From contig VXMF01000004.1 in assembly GCA_009841225.1 (NCBI GenBank), forward strand, positions 89,643 to 153,642: a DNA stretch of 64,000 bases, written 5' to 3'. Of this stretch, positions 40,835 to 49,946 are shown one piece after another. Origin of the DNA: Terriglobia bacterium (lineage in GTDB: Bacteria > Acidobacteriota > Terriglobia > Bryobacterales > UBA6623). The notes under the pieces are model-generated. The model saw only the letters and a list, made by a program, of their open reading frames with translations, ran no database searches and was not told where the DNA came from. A program made the position numbers and the translations under genes. Positions within the stretch are counted from its first letter, which is position 1. Every line of letters starts with the position of its first letter.

Positions 40835-41947
40835 CTACCGCGACGGCAGTACCCGATCCAGTTCCGCGCTCTGCTCAAGTTCCAGGCCGTAAAGCCTCGG
40901 ATAGAGCTGCGCCAGCTCCACGGGGCTCTGCTCGGAAATGCCGAGCCCAGCCCAATCCGCCTTCTCGCTCGCGGCCTGGAGTTCGCTCCAAGCGAGCTTA
41001 CTGTCGCCGTTGGCATTGGCACGCGCGATGCGCACGGCTAGCTGCATCGCGCGAAGCCGCCGCATCGGACCTTGTGCTGCCCGTTCGGCGATCTCGTCGA
41101 GAGTGATCACCCCGTTTCGGTCGTAGTCTTCGCGCTCAAAGTGGCCGCGGGCGTGCCCGTCCAAGCCGTCTGCATCAACCTCACGTCCCGTCGAAGGTTG
41201 GGACAGACCGTACTCTCGGGCCGAGACTTCCCCATCCTGATTCACGTCCAGACTCGCGCGCGTGTCCATCGCTTCCTCGATTTCGGCCTCGATCGCTGCC
41301 CTGGCCTCGTGGGTTGTCAACGCGCGATCACCGTTCGCATCGAGCGCAGCCAAGAATTCGATGTCACTTGATTGGCCTCCCCCGCCGCGGCCACCTCCGC
41401 CGCCACGACCCGAACCGCGACCACCTCCTCCACGGGCGCCGCCACCCCGACCGCCGCGACGAGCCGCAAGTTCGGCCCAAGCCTTCTGGTATTCCTCCCA
41501 GGTCACCTCGCCGTCTTGGAAATACTCAGTACCCCGCATGTACGGACCCGCCTCGTCTTCGCGCAAGATCCCGTCCCCGTCCGCATCGGCCCTCTCGAAC
41601 AGATCGAATGGATCGGCACCGCCACCGCGCCCGCGCCGGATGGGCTCGGCCTGGCCGTAGCCGAGCGCCTTCAGCGTCCGGATCATGGCCGCCACGTCCA
41701 CTTGGCCGTCCTGGTCGTCATCCATGGTGCGGAAACCCTTCATGAATTCCTCGGCCAAGGCTTCGACGAGCTGATTCGAGACGCCATCGGCTTTGGGCGT
41801 TCCCGTCAGCGATCCGACACCGACGACTGTCAAGCAAACAGCGGCGACGGTGAGGCGCACGGCTTTGGCAGCAATGGCCGCCAAGCGAGTGCGATTGCTC
41901 GGACCCGGCAACGCGAATTCATTTTTATAGAAATCGATGTGCAACAT
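40835..41947 (-). CDS. secreted EF-hand protein with an Arg/Gly-rich linker
   Basis: 370 residues from ATG 41947 (MLHIDFYKNEFALPG). The N-terminal hydrophobic segment LTVAAVCLTVVGVGSL should act as signal or anchor. Six EF-hand loops are readable: DDDQDGQVDVAA, DADGDGILREDE, DANGDRALTTHE, DVNQDGEVSARE, DYDRNGVITLDE and NANGDSKLAWSE. Between loops 2 and 3 sits a run of Arg/Gly (nt ~41375-41465) about 30 residues long, like eukaryotic RGG boxes. EF-hands bind calcium; the RGG part may bind RNA, glycans or other proteins. A minus-strand extended -10 (TGC-TATGAT, 41965-41957) lies 9 nt before the ATG. Confidence 0.85.
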   Translation of the reverse strand: MLHIDFYKNEFALPGPSNRTRLAAIAAKAVRLTVAAVCLTVVGVGSLTGTPKADGVSNQLVEALAEEFMKGFRTMDDDQDGQVDVAAMIRTLKALGYGQAEPIRRGRGGGADPFDLFERADADGDGILREDEAGPYMRGTEYFQDGEVTWEEYQKAWAELAARRGGRGGGARGGGGRGSGRGGGGGRGGGGQSSDIEFLAALDANGDRALTTHEARAAIEAEIEEAMDTRASLDVNQDGEVSAREYGLSQPSTGREVDADGLDGHARGHFEREDYDRNGVITLDEIAERAAQGPMRRLRAMQLAVRIARANANGDSKLAWSELQAASEKADWAGLGISEQSPVELAQLYPRLYGLELEQSAELDRVLPSR

Positions 41948-41956
41948 AACGATGCA

Positions 41957-41965
41957 ATCATAGCA
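41957..41965 (-). promoter_or_regulatory. extended -10 promoter of the EF-hand gene
   Basis: Minus-strand TGC followed by TATGAT (5 of 6 to consensus). Just upstream, TGCAAC (41983-41988) and GTTGCA (41992-41997) form a short inverted repeat, a possible operator. Confidence 0.5.
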
Positions 41966-42177
41966 AGGAAACAGTGCCGTTTTGCAACATGGTTGCATTT
42001 TGCGGGAATTTCTTCCCTGCCGACGCGCACGGCCCTCAGAGCAAACTGCTTGCAGGCTCGCTGCGGGACAGCATCCAAATCCCAAGAACCCCGCGCCCTG
42101 ATTGGACGCCGCGGAAAATGCAGCGACCCCGCGAGCACGAGCAGCGCGCCGGCGCGAGCTTCGCTGCGACCGCTCGC

Positions 42178-43512
42178 CTAGGCCAAGATCTGGTCCAGCG
42201 CACCCGTACTGTCAGCGAACGAATCGACAGGAGCACCAAGCCGGTCTAGCAGCGTCACGTACAGGTTCGCAAGCGGGACTTCCGCCCCGAACTTGCGGAA
42301 ACTGCCGTGGGCCAGCCCCATGTCACTGCCGCCCGCGAGCAGCAGCGGGTAGTTCAGGTTGACGTGCGTCTGACAGTTGCTGCTGCCGTAGAACACCAAG
42401 GTGCTGTCCAGCAATGTGCCGTCCCCTTCAGGCGTCTGGCGCAGCCTCTCAATGAAGTAAGCGAGTTGCTCGGTCAGGAACAGATCCCACTGGCCGAGGG
42501 GCGCGGCACCGGCATCGTTCTTGCGGGCACCATGCGCCAAGCTGTGCATGTGGTCGGCAAGGCCCAATAGCTGCGGAAACTTGCCCGCGATCGAGGTGGC
42601 CCCGTTCATGTTGCCGATTTGGTAGGTCGCGATGCGCGTGGAGTCCGTGCGGAACGCCAGGTAGACCAAGTCGTACATCGTCTTGATCAACTCACCCGGA
42701 GTCGTGTCGTCCGCCTCGAGATGCAAACCCGTGGCGTGAACGCGAGGCTTCGGCACTTCGAGCCACTGCTGCGATTTCTCGACGCGGCGCTCGATCTGGC
42801 GTACTGACTCCAAGTACTCGTCCAGCTTGACGCGGTCGTGGCTGCCAAGCCGGCCGCGCACGGTAGCGGAATGCTCCATGACGAGGTCGAGCATGCTCCG
42901 CGAGCTGTCCAGACTCTGGCGCTGCGCATCAAGCGACCTAGGATCGACTCCGAACAGGCGATTGAACACCTGCTTCGGCTTGTTCTCGGCAGGCACCGGC
43001 TGGCCCGTGCGACTGAAAGAAAGAGTGCTCGACCGGGTCGGCTCGCCAACCCCGCCATCACTGGAAAGCACCATTGACGGGTAACGCGTGCGGTCCCCGT
43101 ACCGCATGGCCGCGATCTGATCGATCGAGACCGTGTTCTCCAAATGGCCCTCTTTGAGCTCTGCCCCGGTGAGCCAGGTGTCCGCGGTGTCGTGACCGCC
43201 CATGTTGCGACCCTTGGGGTGCGACAGGCCGCCCAAGATCGTCAGCTCGGAGCGAAGCCGTTCCAACGGTGCAAGGCTCTTGTTCAAGCGGAAGTCTTTG
43301 CCGTCTCCAGTCGGGAACCAATTCCACTCAGCCGCCTCACTGTCAGGAGCGCGGTCGACGATTCCGTATGGGAAATAGCCCGCAAAGAAGCGCCTGGGCC
43401 GTCCGCCGGGCCTTCCGTCGGCGGCCATGCATTCCAAGACGGGCAGCGCAAGCGAGACCCCCGCGCCGTGGAGGAACGTGCGCCGGTCCAAGTGCCAAGA
43501 CTTGCGCGCCAT
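42178..43512 (-). CDS. DUF1552 family protein, Tat-exported
   Basis: 444 residues from ATG 43512; the first residues ARKSWHLDRRTFLHGAGVSL carry a twin-Arg leader (RRTFL). The body matches the DUF1552 pattern: FFAGYFPYGIVDRAP near the start, LTILGGLSHPKGRNMGGHDT, and a C-terminal FYGSSNCQTHVNLNYPLLLA. DUF1552 genes nearly always follow a DUF1592 cytochrome gene in Planctomycetes, Acidobacteria and Verrucomicrobia, as here (14 bp apart). The pair is thought to be exported and redox linked; no reaction is known. Confidence 0.9.
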   Translation of the reverse strand: MARKSWHLDRRTFLHGAGVSLALPVLECMAADGRPGGRPRRFFAGYFPYGIVDRAPDSEAAEWNWFPTGDGKDFRLNKSLAPLERLRSELTILGGLSHPKGRNMGGHDTADTWLTGAELKEGHLENTVSIDQIAAMRYGDRTRYPSMVLSSDGGVGEPTRSSTLSFSRTGQPVPAENKPKQVFNRLFGVDPRSLDAQRQSLDSSRSMLDLVMEHSATVRGRLGSHDRVKLDEYLESVRQIERRVEKSQQWLEVPKPRVHATGLHLEADDTTPGELIKTMYDLVYLAFRTDSTRIATYQIGNMNGATSIAGKFPQLLGLADHMHSLAHGARKNDAGAAPLGQWDLFLTEQLAYFIERLRQTPEGDGTLLDSTLVFYGSSNCQTHVNLNYPLLLAGGSDMGLAHGSFRKFGAEVPLANLYVTLLDRLGAPVDSFADSTGALDQILA

Positions 43513-43526
43513 GGTTGTCTCGCGGG

Positions 43527-45941
43527 TCAGCGGCTCAGAAACGAGTCGCTGGTCACAATGATTGTACAAAGCTCGCGCAGACGATAGTCCGCTTTCTCGA
43601 AGGCCTTCGTCATCTCGTCCACGGAGGACTGGTCCGCCGCGATCAGGCTGCGACCCAAGGCATAGGCCAGCAGCTTCGCCGTCAAGGCGCGGCCGAAAAC
43701 GCCGCGCTGGCTGTCCAGCATGTAGTCCGCGAGCGCCTCGGCACCGTCCACGCGCTGCCCGTCGGGTAGCACGGCGGAAGCGTCCACTGCATGCTCCACC
43801 GCTTCGTCACCGGAGCGACGCAGCACGCTCGAGCGCCTGAGCCCCACAGCGTCGAACTCCTCCAGCGCGACTCCCCACGGATCGATCCCACTGTGACAGT
43901 GGGCGCAGGCCGCGCTGTCTTGGTGGAGTTCGAGCTGCCGCTTCAGTGGCAGCAGGGTAGCGTCGACATCGCCGCTGGCAAGGTTTGGCACCGAGGGTGG
44001 CGGCGAAGCGGGCGGGTCGCCCAGCAAGGCCGTGCGGATCCACACGCCCCGCTCGACCGGGTGGGAATCCTCGCCCGTGGAATTGGCTAGCAGGATGCTG
44101 GCGTGGGCGGCGACGCCGCCGGGACGCTGGGCACCGGCGAGGGAAACGCGTTCGAAAGCCCCACCGCGCGGCCCGGTAATGCCGTAATGGCGCGCCATCC
44201 TGTGATTGAGGACAGAGAAGTCCGACCGCAGGAAGTTCAGCGCGCTGAGGTTCTCCCGCAACAGGTAAGCGAAGAAGTGCTGCGTCTCGCGCCGCATGTC
44301 CTGCTTGAGCGAGGGATCGAAATCCGGGTAATAGTTCGGGTTGATCGCTACGCGATGCACCCCTGCCAGGTCCAGCCACTGGTCGCTGAACTGCTCGACG
44401 AAAGCCCACGAGCGGGGGTCGCCGAGCAGGCGGTCCGCTTCGACCCGCAAGGTGCCGCGGTCTGCAAGCTTGCCGCGGTCCGCGAGCTCCATCAAGCGCT
44501 GGTCCGGCATCGTGCCCCAAAGGAAATACGACAGCCTCGACGCCAGCTCGTGGTCGTCGACGTAGCGGTTCTCGCCATCTTGCCGTTCGATCCTGTACAG
44601 GAAGTCCGGAGAGATGAGCACCATGGCCAGCGTTGCCCGCAGGGCCTGCTCGAAGCTCGCGACTCGCGGCCGGACCTTGCCGAAGAACCGCCGCATCGGG
44701 GCGACGTCGGCTTCGCCAACCGGGCGGCGGTAGGCGCGGCGCATGAAGCGGCGCAGCACCGCGGCAGCACTTTGCGCCTCGTCCTCTCGCGCCGACGGCG
44801 CTCCCGCAACCAGTTGGCGGTGATGCTCGGGCGGCCAAGCCGCGAATACGGGTGCTTTGAACTCCAGCGCCTCGACGACGATGGCGGGAAACGCGGGATC
44901 GACCGGCCAGACCAGCTTCTGCTTGATCTTGCCGTCCTCTTCGAAGTCGACCTTCTCGCCAAGCGGAGCCGGCTTGCCGTCTGAATAGGTGTTGCTCACC
45001 CACACCAGCATTCCCGGATACTTGCTCTGCGCTCGGCTCTGGATCGGGAACTCTTCGATGCGCCCTCGGAATTCGAAGGTCCGGGCCGGGCCGTCCGGAA
45101 CATCGACCTCTGCTACGTCGCGAGAGGGCGTTTGCGTGTCAGCGCGGTAGCCGAGCCTGACGTGCATGCGCGGATGCGGCGCGCCGGGTGGCGCCTCGCT
45201 TCGTGCACGGATCCGCAGGACAAACTCTCCCTCGTCAGGAAACTCCCGGATGCGTGCCACGAACGTGCCGGTACGACCCAAGCGGTTCGACCAATGCAGG
45301 GTCTTCAGCTTGTCCACTACGGTTTCGACGGCGCGGTGTTCGAAGGCGGGCGGGGCCGGCCCCTCGACGATGGCGCGTGCGAGCCCGTTCTGCGCGGCGT
45401 TGAGGTAGTGCTCGAGTTGCAGGGCGGACATCCGCAGCGCCGCGCCATTGTTCGTGAATCCGTCCGGACTGACCTCGTCAGGCGGTAGGTTCTTGACGAA
45501 ATCGATGTCGAGGCCCAGCAGGTCCCGCATGGTGTTCTGGTACTCGCTGCGGTTCAGGCGGCGCATGACTACGTGTCCCGCAGCACCAGAGGCGAGGTCG
45601 CTGCGCTCGCTCAGCGTGGCGTCGAGCCAGCCGAGCAGAGTCGTTCGATCTGACGAAGACAGCTGTGGCGCTTCCTTGGGCGGCATTTCGCCCCGATTCA
45701 GCGCGTTACGCACGTCGTGCCAAGTCTCGGCGGCCCGTCGATCCCCGGTTGTTTCCGCTAAGAGGTTGTCTAGCCGGACATTGGCGTTCTGCGCCTGTGC
45801 GCCGTGGCAGGCAACGCAATGGCGCTCGAGAATCGCCGCTACCGATGCGTCAACTTCAACGGCCCGTAGAGGTCCGGCAGCCGTTAGAATCGCAACTGCG
45901 ATCACGCAGGCGAGTGCATGTCGGCACATGGTACGGGGCAT
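43527..45941 (-). CDS. DUF1592 family protein with N-terminal cytochrome c domain
   Basis: 804 residues. A signal peptide (RHALACVIAVAILTAAGPLR) is followed by a planctomycete-type cytochrome c site (ERHCVACHGAQAQNANVRLD, CxxCH at 42-46). The DUF1587 part (RLNRSEYQNTMRDLLGLD), DUF1595, DUF1592 (LASRLSYFLWGTMPDQRLME), DUF1588 (DSHPVERGVWIRTALLGDPP) and DUF1585 at the C-terminus follow in the usual order. AHCHSGIDPWGVALEEFD keeps the second conserved Cys-His cluster. It is operonic with the DUF1552 gene. It is predicted to be a periplasmic redox protein of unknown substrate. Confidence 0.92.
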   Translation of the reverse strand: MPRTMCRHALACVIAVAILTAAGPLRAVEVDASVAAILERHCVACHGAQAQNANVRLDNLLAETTGDRRAAETWHDVRNALNRGEMPPKEAPQLSSSDRTTLLGWLDATLSERSDLASGAAGHVVMRRLNRSEYQNTMRDLLGLDIDFVKNLPPDEVSPDGFTNNGAALRMSALQLEHYLNAAQNGLARAIVEGPAPPAFEHRAVETVVDKLKTLHWSNRLGRTGTFVARIREFPDEGEFVLRIRARSEAPPGAPHPRMHVRLGYRADTQTPSRDVAEVDVPDGPARTFEFRGRIEEFPIQSRAQSKYPGMLVWVSNTYSDGKPAPLGEKVDFEEDGKIKQKLVWPVDPAFPAIVVEALEFKAPVFAAWPPEHHRQLVAGAPSAREDEAQSAAAVLRRFMRRAYRRPVGEADVAPMRRFFGKVRPRVASFEQALRATLAMVLISPDFLYRIERQDGENRYVDDHELASRLSYFLWGTMPDQRLMELADRGKLADRGTLRVEADRLLGDPRSWAFVEQFSDQWLDLAGVHRVAINPNYYPDFDPSLKQDMRRETQHFFAYLLRENLSALNFLRSDFSVLNHRMARHYGITGPRGGAFERVSLAGAQRPGGVAAHASILLANSTGEDSHPVERGVWIRTALLGDPPASPPPSVPNLASGDVDATLLPLKRQLELHQDSAACAHCHSGIDPWGVALEEFDAVGLRRSSVLRRSGDEAVEHAVDASAVLPDGQRVDGAEALADYMLDSQRGVFGRALTAKLLAYALGRSLIAADQSSVDEMTKAFEKADYRLRELCTIIVTSDSFLSR

Positions 45942-46200
45942 TGCGGCCGATCGGGCGACCGGCCGAACTCAGCCCTAGTGTAGCCCCGGTCGGCTGTTTC
46001 GCGAAGCCCTCAACCGCTTGGAACGGTCGCTCCAGCTTGGGATTGCGAGCGCAGCACTGCACGAGGGCCGGGCCGGCTCATCGACCAGGCCCGGACCTTG
46101 CCTGCCCGGAATTTCTCCTTCCGGACATGTCCTTGACAGAAAACACGGAAGCTAGAATATCGGGTTAGACCTGCCTGGCTAGGCGGAACGAGGTGAATTC

Positions 46201-47247
46201 ATGCTCAGATCAAGTCGATGCGCACTGGCGCAGGCGCTGCTGTTGGTGGTCGCGGCCGGCGCGCCGCTGCTAGCGCAACCATATCCAGACCCCTACCGCA
46301 TGGTGGAGGGCTGGGCGAAGCTGCCCGAGGGACGCAATCCCGGCGCCATCGGCGGCGTCATCGTGGATCCCGACGGCAAACACCTGTGGGCCGTGATTCG
46401 CTGCGACGCTGGGCCGGACAAGTTCGGCTACGAATGCCTAGAGTCGGATCTGGACGCGGTCGTTAAGTTCAATCTGGAGACCGGCGAGGCGGTGGAGAGC
46501 TTCGGCGGCGGCATGTTCATCTGGCCGCATGGCATCGATGTGGATCCGGACGGCAATGTGTGGGTGACTGACGCGGCAAATTCCAGCCGCGTGCCGAAAG
46601 GCGAGCGCGGGCACCGCGTGATCAAGTTCAGCCCGACCGGCGAAGTGCTGATGACGCTGGGAACCCCCGGGGTGCCGGGAGACAGCCCGAAGCATTTCAT
46701 CTCCCCTGCTGACGTGGTGGTCGGCGACGATGGCACGATCTTCGTGGCCGACGGCCACTACCGCGACGGCAACAACCGCATCATGAAGTTCGCCAGCGAT
46801 GGCACCTTCATCAAGTCGTGGGGCAAGACCGGCTATGGCCCCGGCGAGTTCCACGTCCTGCACGCGCTGGCGATCGATCAGCGCGGGCGTCTGTTCGTGG
46901 CGGATCGCGAGAACAATCGCGTCCAGATCTTTGACCAAGAGGGCAAGCACCTGGCCAGCTGGACCCAGTTCGGACGACCCAGCGGGATCTACTTCGACGG
47001 CCATGACAACATCTACGTGGCCGATTCCGAATCCGACGATGTCCAGAACCCCGGCTGGGAGATGGGCCTGCGGATAGGCGACGCCAAGTCAGGCTGGGTT
47101 CGCTACTTCGTGCGCTTTCCTTGGGGCGATCCGCGCTTCACGCGCGGCAGCGGAGCAGAATTCGTGGCGGCCGATGACGAGGGCAACCTCTACGCCGGCG
47201 AGCCGTTCCGCCGCCTGTTGCAGAAATACGTTCGAGTGATGCCGTAG
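46201..47247 (+). CDS. secreted NHL-repeat propeller (peptidylglycine alpha-amidating lyase-like)
   Basis: 348 residues with a signal peptide (ALAQALLLVVAAGAPLLAQ). NHL-type blades are seen: FIWPHGIDVDPDGNVWVTDA, HRVIKFSPTGEVLMTLG, FISPADVVVGDDGTIFVADG, FHVLHALAIDQRGRLFVADR and IYFDGHDNIYVADSESDD. The order and the RIMKFASDGTFIKSWGKTG repeat resemble the six-bladed peptidyl-alpha-hydroxyglycine lyase propellers, but catalysis is not shown. GAGGTGA lies 7 nt upstream of the ATG, and TAGAAT at about 46154 is a possible -10. Confidence 0.82.
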   Translation: MLRSSRCALAQALLLVVAAGAPLLAQPYPDPYRMVEGWAKLPEGRNPGAIGGVIVDPDGKHLWAVIRCDAGPDKFGYECLESDLDAVVKFNLETGEAVESFGGGMFIWPHGIDVDPDGNVWVTDAANSSRVPKGERGHRVIKFSPTGEVLMTLGTPGVPGDSPKHFISPADVVVGDDGTIFVADGHYRDGNNRIMKFASDGTFIKSWGKTGYGPGEFHVLHALAIDQRGRLFVADRENNRVQIFDQEGKHLASWTQFGRPSGIYFDGHDNIYVADSESDDVQNPGWEMGLRIGDAKSGWVRYFVRFPWGDPRFTRGSGAEFVAADDEGNLYAGEPFRRLLQKYVRVMP

Positions 47248-47479
47248 CGGGCCGACCCCCGCACTGGTTGCGCCCGGCGGCGATCTGGCCGGCCCCTCGA
47301 TGGGCTTGGCGCACAGGCGCGGGAGGAAAGGCATCTTCCTCGACGGGCTATAGTAACGGTCGGGTCAGGGATCGCCTCTAGCCAGCCGACGCCGAAGTCG
47401 GCCTACGCCCTCTGTGTCGCGCCCTAGCGCGCGAACGAATCAAGCTCGGAACCGCAACGTGCAGACGGCCCGCCCACCC

Positions 47480-49750
47480 ATGAACTACCGAGCTGGTCTG
47501 TTGCGGGTCGCGATCTGCGTGTGCCAGCTGTTCGCCGCGGGACTCTGGTGTGCGGCCTTCCCCCAGCAGCCCGGAACGCCCCCAGCCTCGCGCTCGGCCG
47601 TCGTGACCGAGATCACTTCTCCGATCGTCATTGACGGGGCCCTCGACGAGGCGCCGTGGCGACGCTCCCCGAAGATCGGCGAACTAGTGCAGAGGATCCC
47701 CCGGGCTGGGACGAAGCCGACTGAGCGGACCGACGTCACGCTGCTCTACGACAAGAACAACCTCTATATCGGCGTGATGTGCTACGACTCCGAGCCGCAG
47801 CGCGTGCTGGCTTCGCAGATGGCACGCGACGCCAGCCTGAACCCCGACGACCGCCTGAGCATCATCCTTGACACTTTTCGCGACCAGAGCAACGCGTTCC
47901 ACTTCTCCACGAACCCCAACGGGGCGCTAGTGGATGGCCTGGTGTTCGCGAACGGTGAGACGAACGACGACTGGGACGCGATCTGGATCGTCAAGACCAA
48001 GCGCTCCTCCGAGGGCTGGAGCGCCGAGTTCGCGATCCCGTTCAAGAGCCTGAGCTTTCCTTCCGGCGAAAGCGTGTGGGGCTTCAACATCAGCCGCATC
48101 ATCCAGCGGAAGCTCGAAGAAGTGCGCTGGACCGGAGCGCGCTTCCAGACGGAATTCTTCCAAGTCTCGGAGGCGGGCGAGATCACGAATCTAGACAACA
48201 TCGAACAGGGCATCGGCCTCGACGTCCGCCCGTTCATCGCGCAGCGATGGTTCCACTCCGGCGTCACGGGCAACGATATCGTCCGCGGCAAGCCGGGGCT
48301 GGATCTCTTCTACAACCTGACGCCGAGCCTGCGGCTGTCTACCACGGTCAACACCGACTTCGGCGAGACCGAAGTCGATGATCGCCAGATCAACCTGACC
48401 CGCTTTTCGATCTTCTTCCCCGAGAAAAGGTCTTTCTTCCTGCAAGACGCCGGCGTGTTCAACTTTGCCACGACGGGCATCGATCAGCCCGGGGGCATTC
48501 CTAGCCCTGGGGCTGAGATCTTCCCCTTCTTTAGCCGCCGTGTCGGGTTGCTGCGCGGGCAGGAGGTGCCCATCGACTACGGTCTCAAGCTTACTGGCAG
48601 GGCCGGCCGCACCGAGATCGGCGTCTTGAACGTCCGCACTCGCGAGATACCGGGCGTCTTCGACAGCAACATGTTTGTCGGGCGCGTGCGGCAGAACTTC
48701 CTCGAACAGTCGTACGTCGGCGCGATCTTCACCGGCGGGGACCCTGCCAGACCGGCTTCCAGCAACGATCCCTTCGCCCCGGCGAGCACGTCGATGAGCA
48801 GCACGGCCGGCATGGACATCCGCCTCGCCACCTCGAATTTCTTGGGGACCAACCGCAACATGCTTGTCAACGCCTGGGGCCTGAAGACCAACAAGGAGGG
48901 CGTCGAGGACAACAACGCATCCTTCGGATTCGGCGCTCACTACAACAACGACAGATTCGAGGGACAGTTCCAGTGGCGGGAGATCCAAGAGAACTTCGAT
49001 CCCGAACTGGGATTCGTGCAGCGTTCGAACGTTAGGATGATGCGGCTGGGGGCCAGCTACAACCCGCGGCCAAACCCGGCGTCGGGCATTCAGCAGATCT
49101 TCCATGACGTCTTCTATACACGCTTCACGAGGCTTGACAACGGCCTCGTCGAGACTTGGAAGCTCTATTTCACGCTCGTTGACTGGCACTTCATGTCTGG
49201 CGACTCCTTGCACAGCTTGTTCGACCTCAATCCGACCTACGAACGCTTGTTCGAGCCGTTTGAGATATCCCCGGGCGTGGTGCTCCCGCCCGGCGAGTAT
49301 CGGTTCACGCCGATGCGCATCTTCTTCACATCGGCCCAAAAGCGCAAGCTACAGGGGAGTATCGGGCTCACATTCGGAAACTTCTGGTCCGGGACGGCCA
49401 AGACCGTACAGACGGGGCTGCGCTACCAGATGCCGCCGAAGTTCGTGATCAGTCTCAATTCCAACCAGACGTTCGCACAGCTGCCAGAAGGAAACTTTGT
49501 CGCCCGCATCTTCAGTACGCAGATCAACTACGCCGTCTCGCCGTTCCTGTCGTTCGCAAACCTGATCCAATTCGACAATCGGTCAGGCAACCTCGGACTC
49601 CAGAGCCGCGTGCGCTGGACGCTGGAGCCCGGCAACGACCTGTTCTTCATCTTCGGTCAGGGCTGGATCCAAGAACTGGGGGGGTTCTACGACTTCCGCC
49701 AGCAGGACTCGCGGCTGGCGACCAAGCTGCAGTACACGTTCCGGTTCTGA
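47480..49750 (+). CDS. DUF5916 outer-membrane-barrel protein with CBM9-like domain
   Basis: 756 residues from ATG 47480, which starts a signal peptide (LRVAICVCQLFAAGLWCAAF). The N-terminal ~190 residues are a CBM9-like beta sandwich (IVIDGALDEAPWRRSPKIGE, NNLYIGVMCYDSEPQRVLAS, DDRLSIILDTFRDQSNAFHF). The rest is a DUF5916 barrel (INLTRFSIFFPEKRSFFLQD) ending in a Phe-terminated strand (LATKLQYTFRF). Such proteins are common in Acidobacteria and Bacteroidetes and may bind or pass carbohydrates across the outer membrane; the role is not proven. Confidence 0.9.
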   Translation: MNYRAGLLRVAICVCQLFAAGLWCAAFPQQPGTPPASRSAVVTEITSPIVIDGALDEAPWRRSPKIGELVQRIPRAGTKPTERTDVTLLYDKNNLYIGVMCYDSEPQRVLASQMARDASLNPDDRLSIILDTFRDQSNAFHFSTNPNGALVDGLVFANGETNDDWDAIWIVKTKRSSEGWSAEFAIPFKSLSFPSGESVWGFNISRIIQRKLEEVRWTGARFQTEFFQVSEAGEITNLDNIEQGIGLDVRPFIAQRWFHSGVTGNDIVRGKPGLDLFYNLTPSLRLSTTVNTDFGETEVDDRQINLTRFSIFFPEKRSFFLQDAGVFNFATTGIDQPGGIPSPGAEIFPFFSRRVGLLRGQEVPIDYGLKLTGRAGRTEIGVLNVRTREIPGVFDSNMFVGRVRQNFLEQSYVGAIFTGGDPARPASSNDPFAPASTSMSSTAGMDIRLATSNFLGTNRNMLVNAWGLKTNKEGVEDNNASFGFGAHYNNDRFEGQFQWREIQENFDPELGFVQRSNVRMMRLGASYNPRPNPASGIQQIFHDVFYTRFTRLDNGLVETWKLYFTLVDWHFMSGDSLHSLFDLNPTYERLFEPFEISPGVVLPPGEYRFTPMRIFFTSAQKRKLQGSIGLTFGNFWSGTAKTVQTGLRYQMPPKFVISLNSNQTFAQLPEGNFVARIFSTQINYAVSPFLSFANLIQFDNRSGNLGLQSRVRWTLEPGNDLFFIFGQGWIQELGGFYDFRQQDSRLATKLQYTFRF

Positions 49751-49893
49751 TCAGACATGGTTTGATCGGACGCACGAGGCAGCTGTCCGGTGAGCGTGCC
49801 GTTTAACACACTGCCTCCCGCATGGTCTCGATCGCGCTTGCCGGACGGGTCGGCTCGTGCATGGTGAGTCGCTCTAATCCGACCAATCGCGTT

Positions 49894-49903
49894 CACGATC
49901 GTG
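49894..49903. promoter_or_regulatory. perfect palindrome upstream of the sulfatase
   Basis: CACGATCGTG, 44 nt before the sulfatase start and flanked by AATCGCG and GATTGCG. A possible operator; nothing more can be said. Confidence 0.3.
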
Positions 49904-49946
49904 TGATTGCGAACGGGATGGGAATCGGACACATTGGATAACGACC

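Noticed and set aside
41262..41660. Proline-rich plus-strand frame (PPPPRPPPPPR type)
   Set aside because: It is the complement of the Arg/Gly run of the EF-hand gene and has no start context.
48191..49339. 382-residue minus-strand frame opposite the DUF5916 gene
   Set aside because: Mirror of GC-rich codons; no domain is recognisable and no promoter or ribosome site is present.
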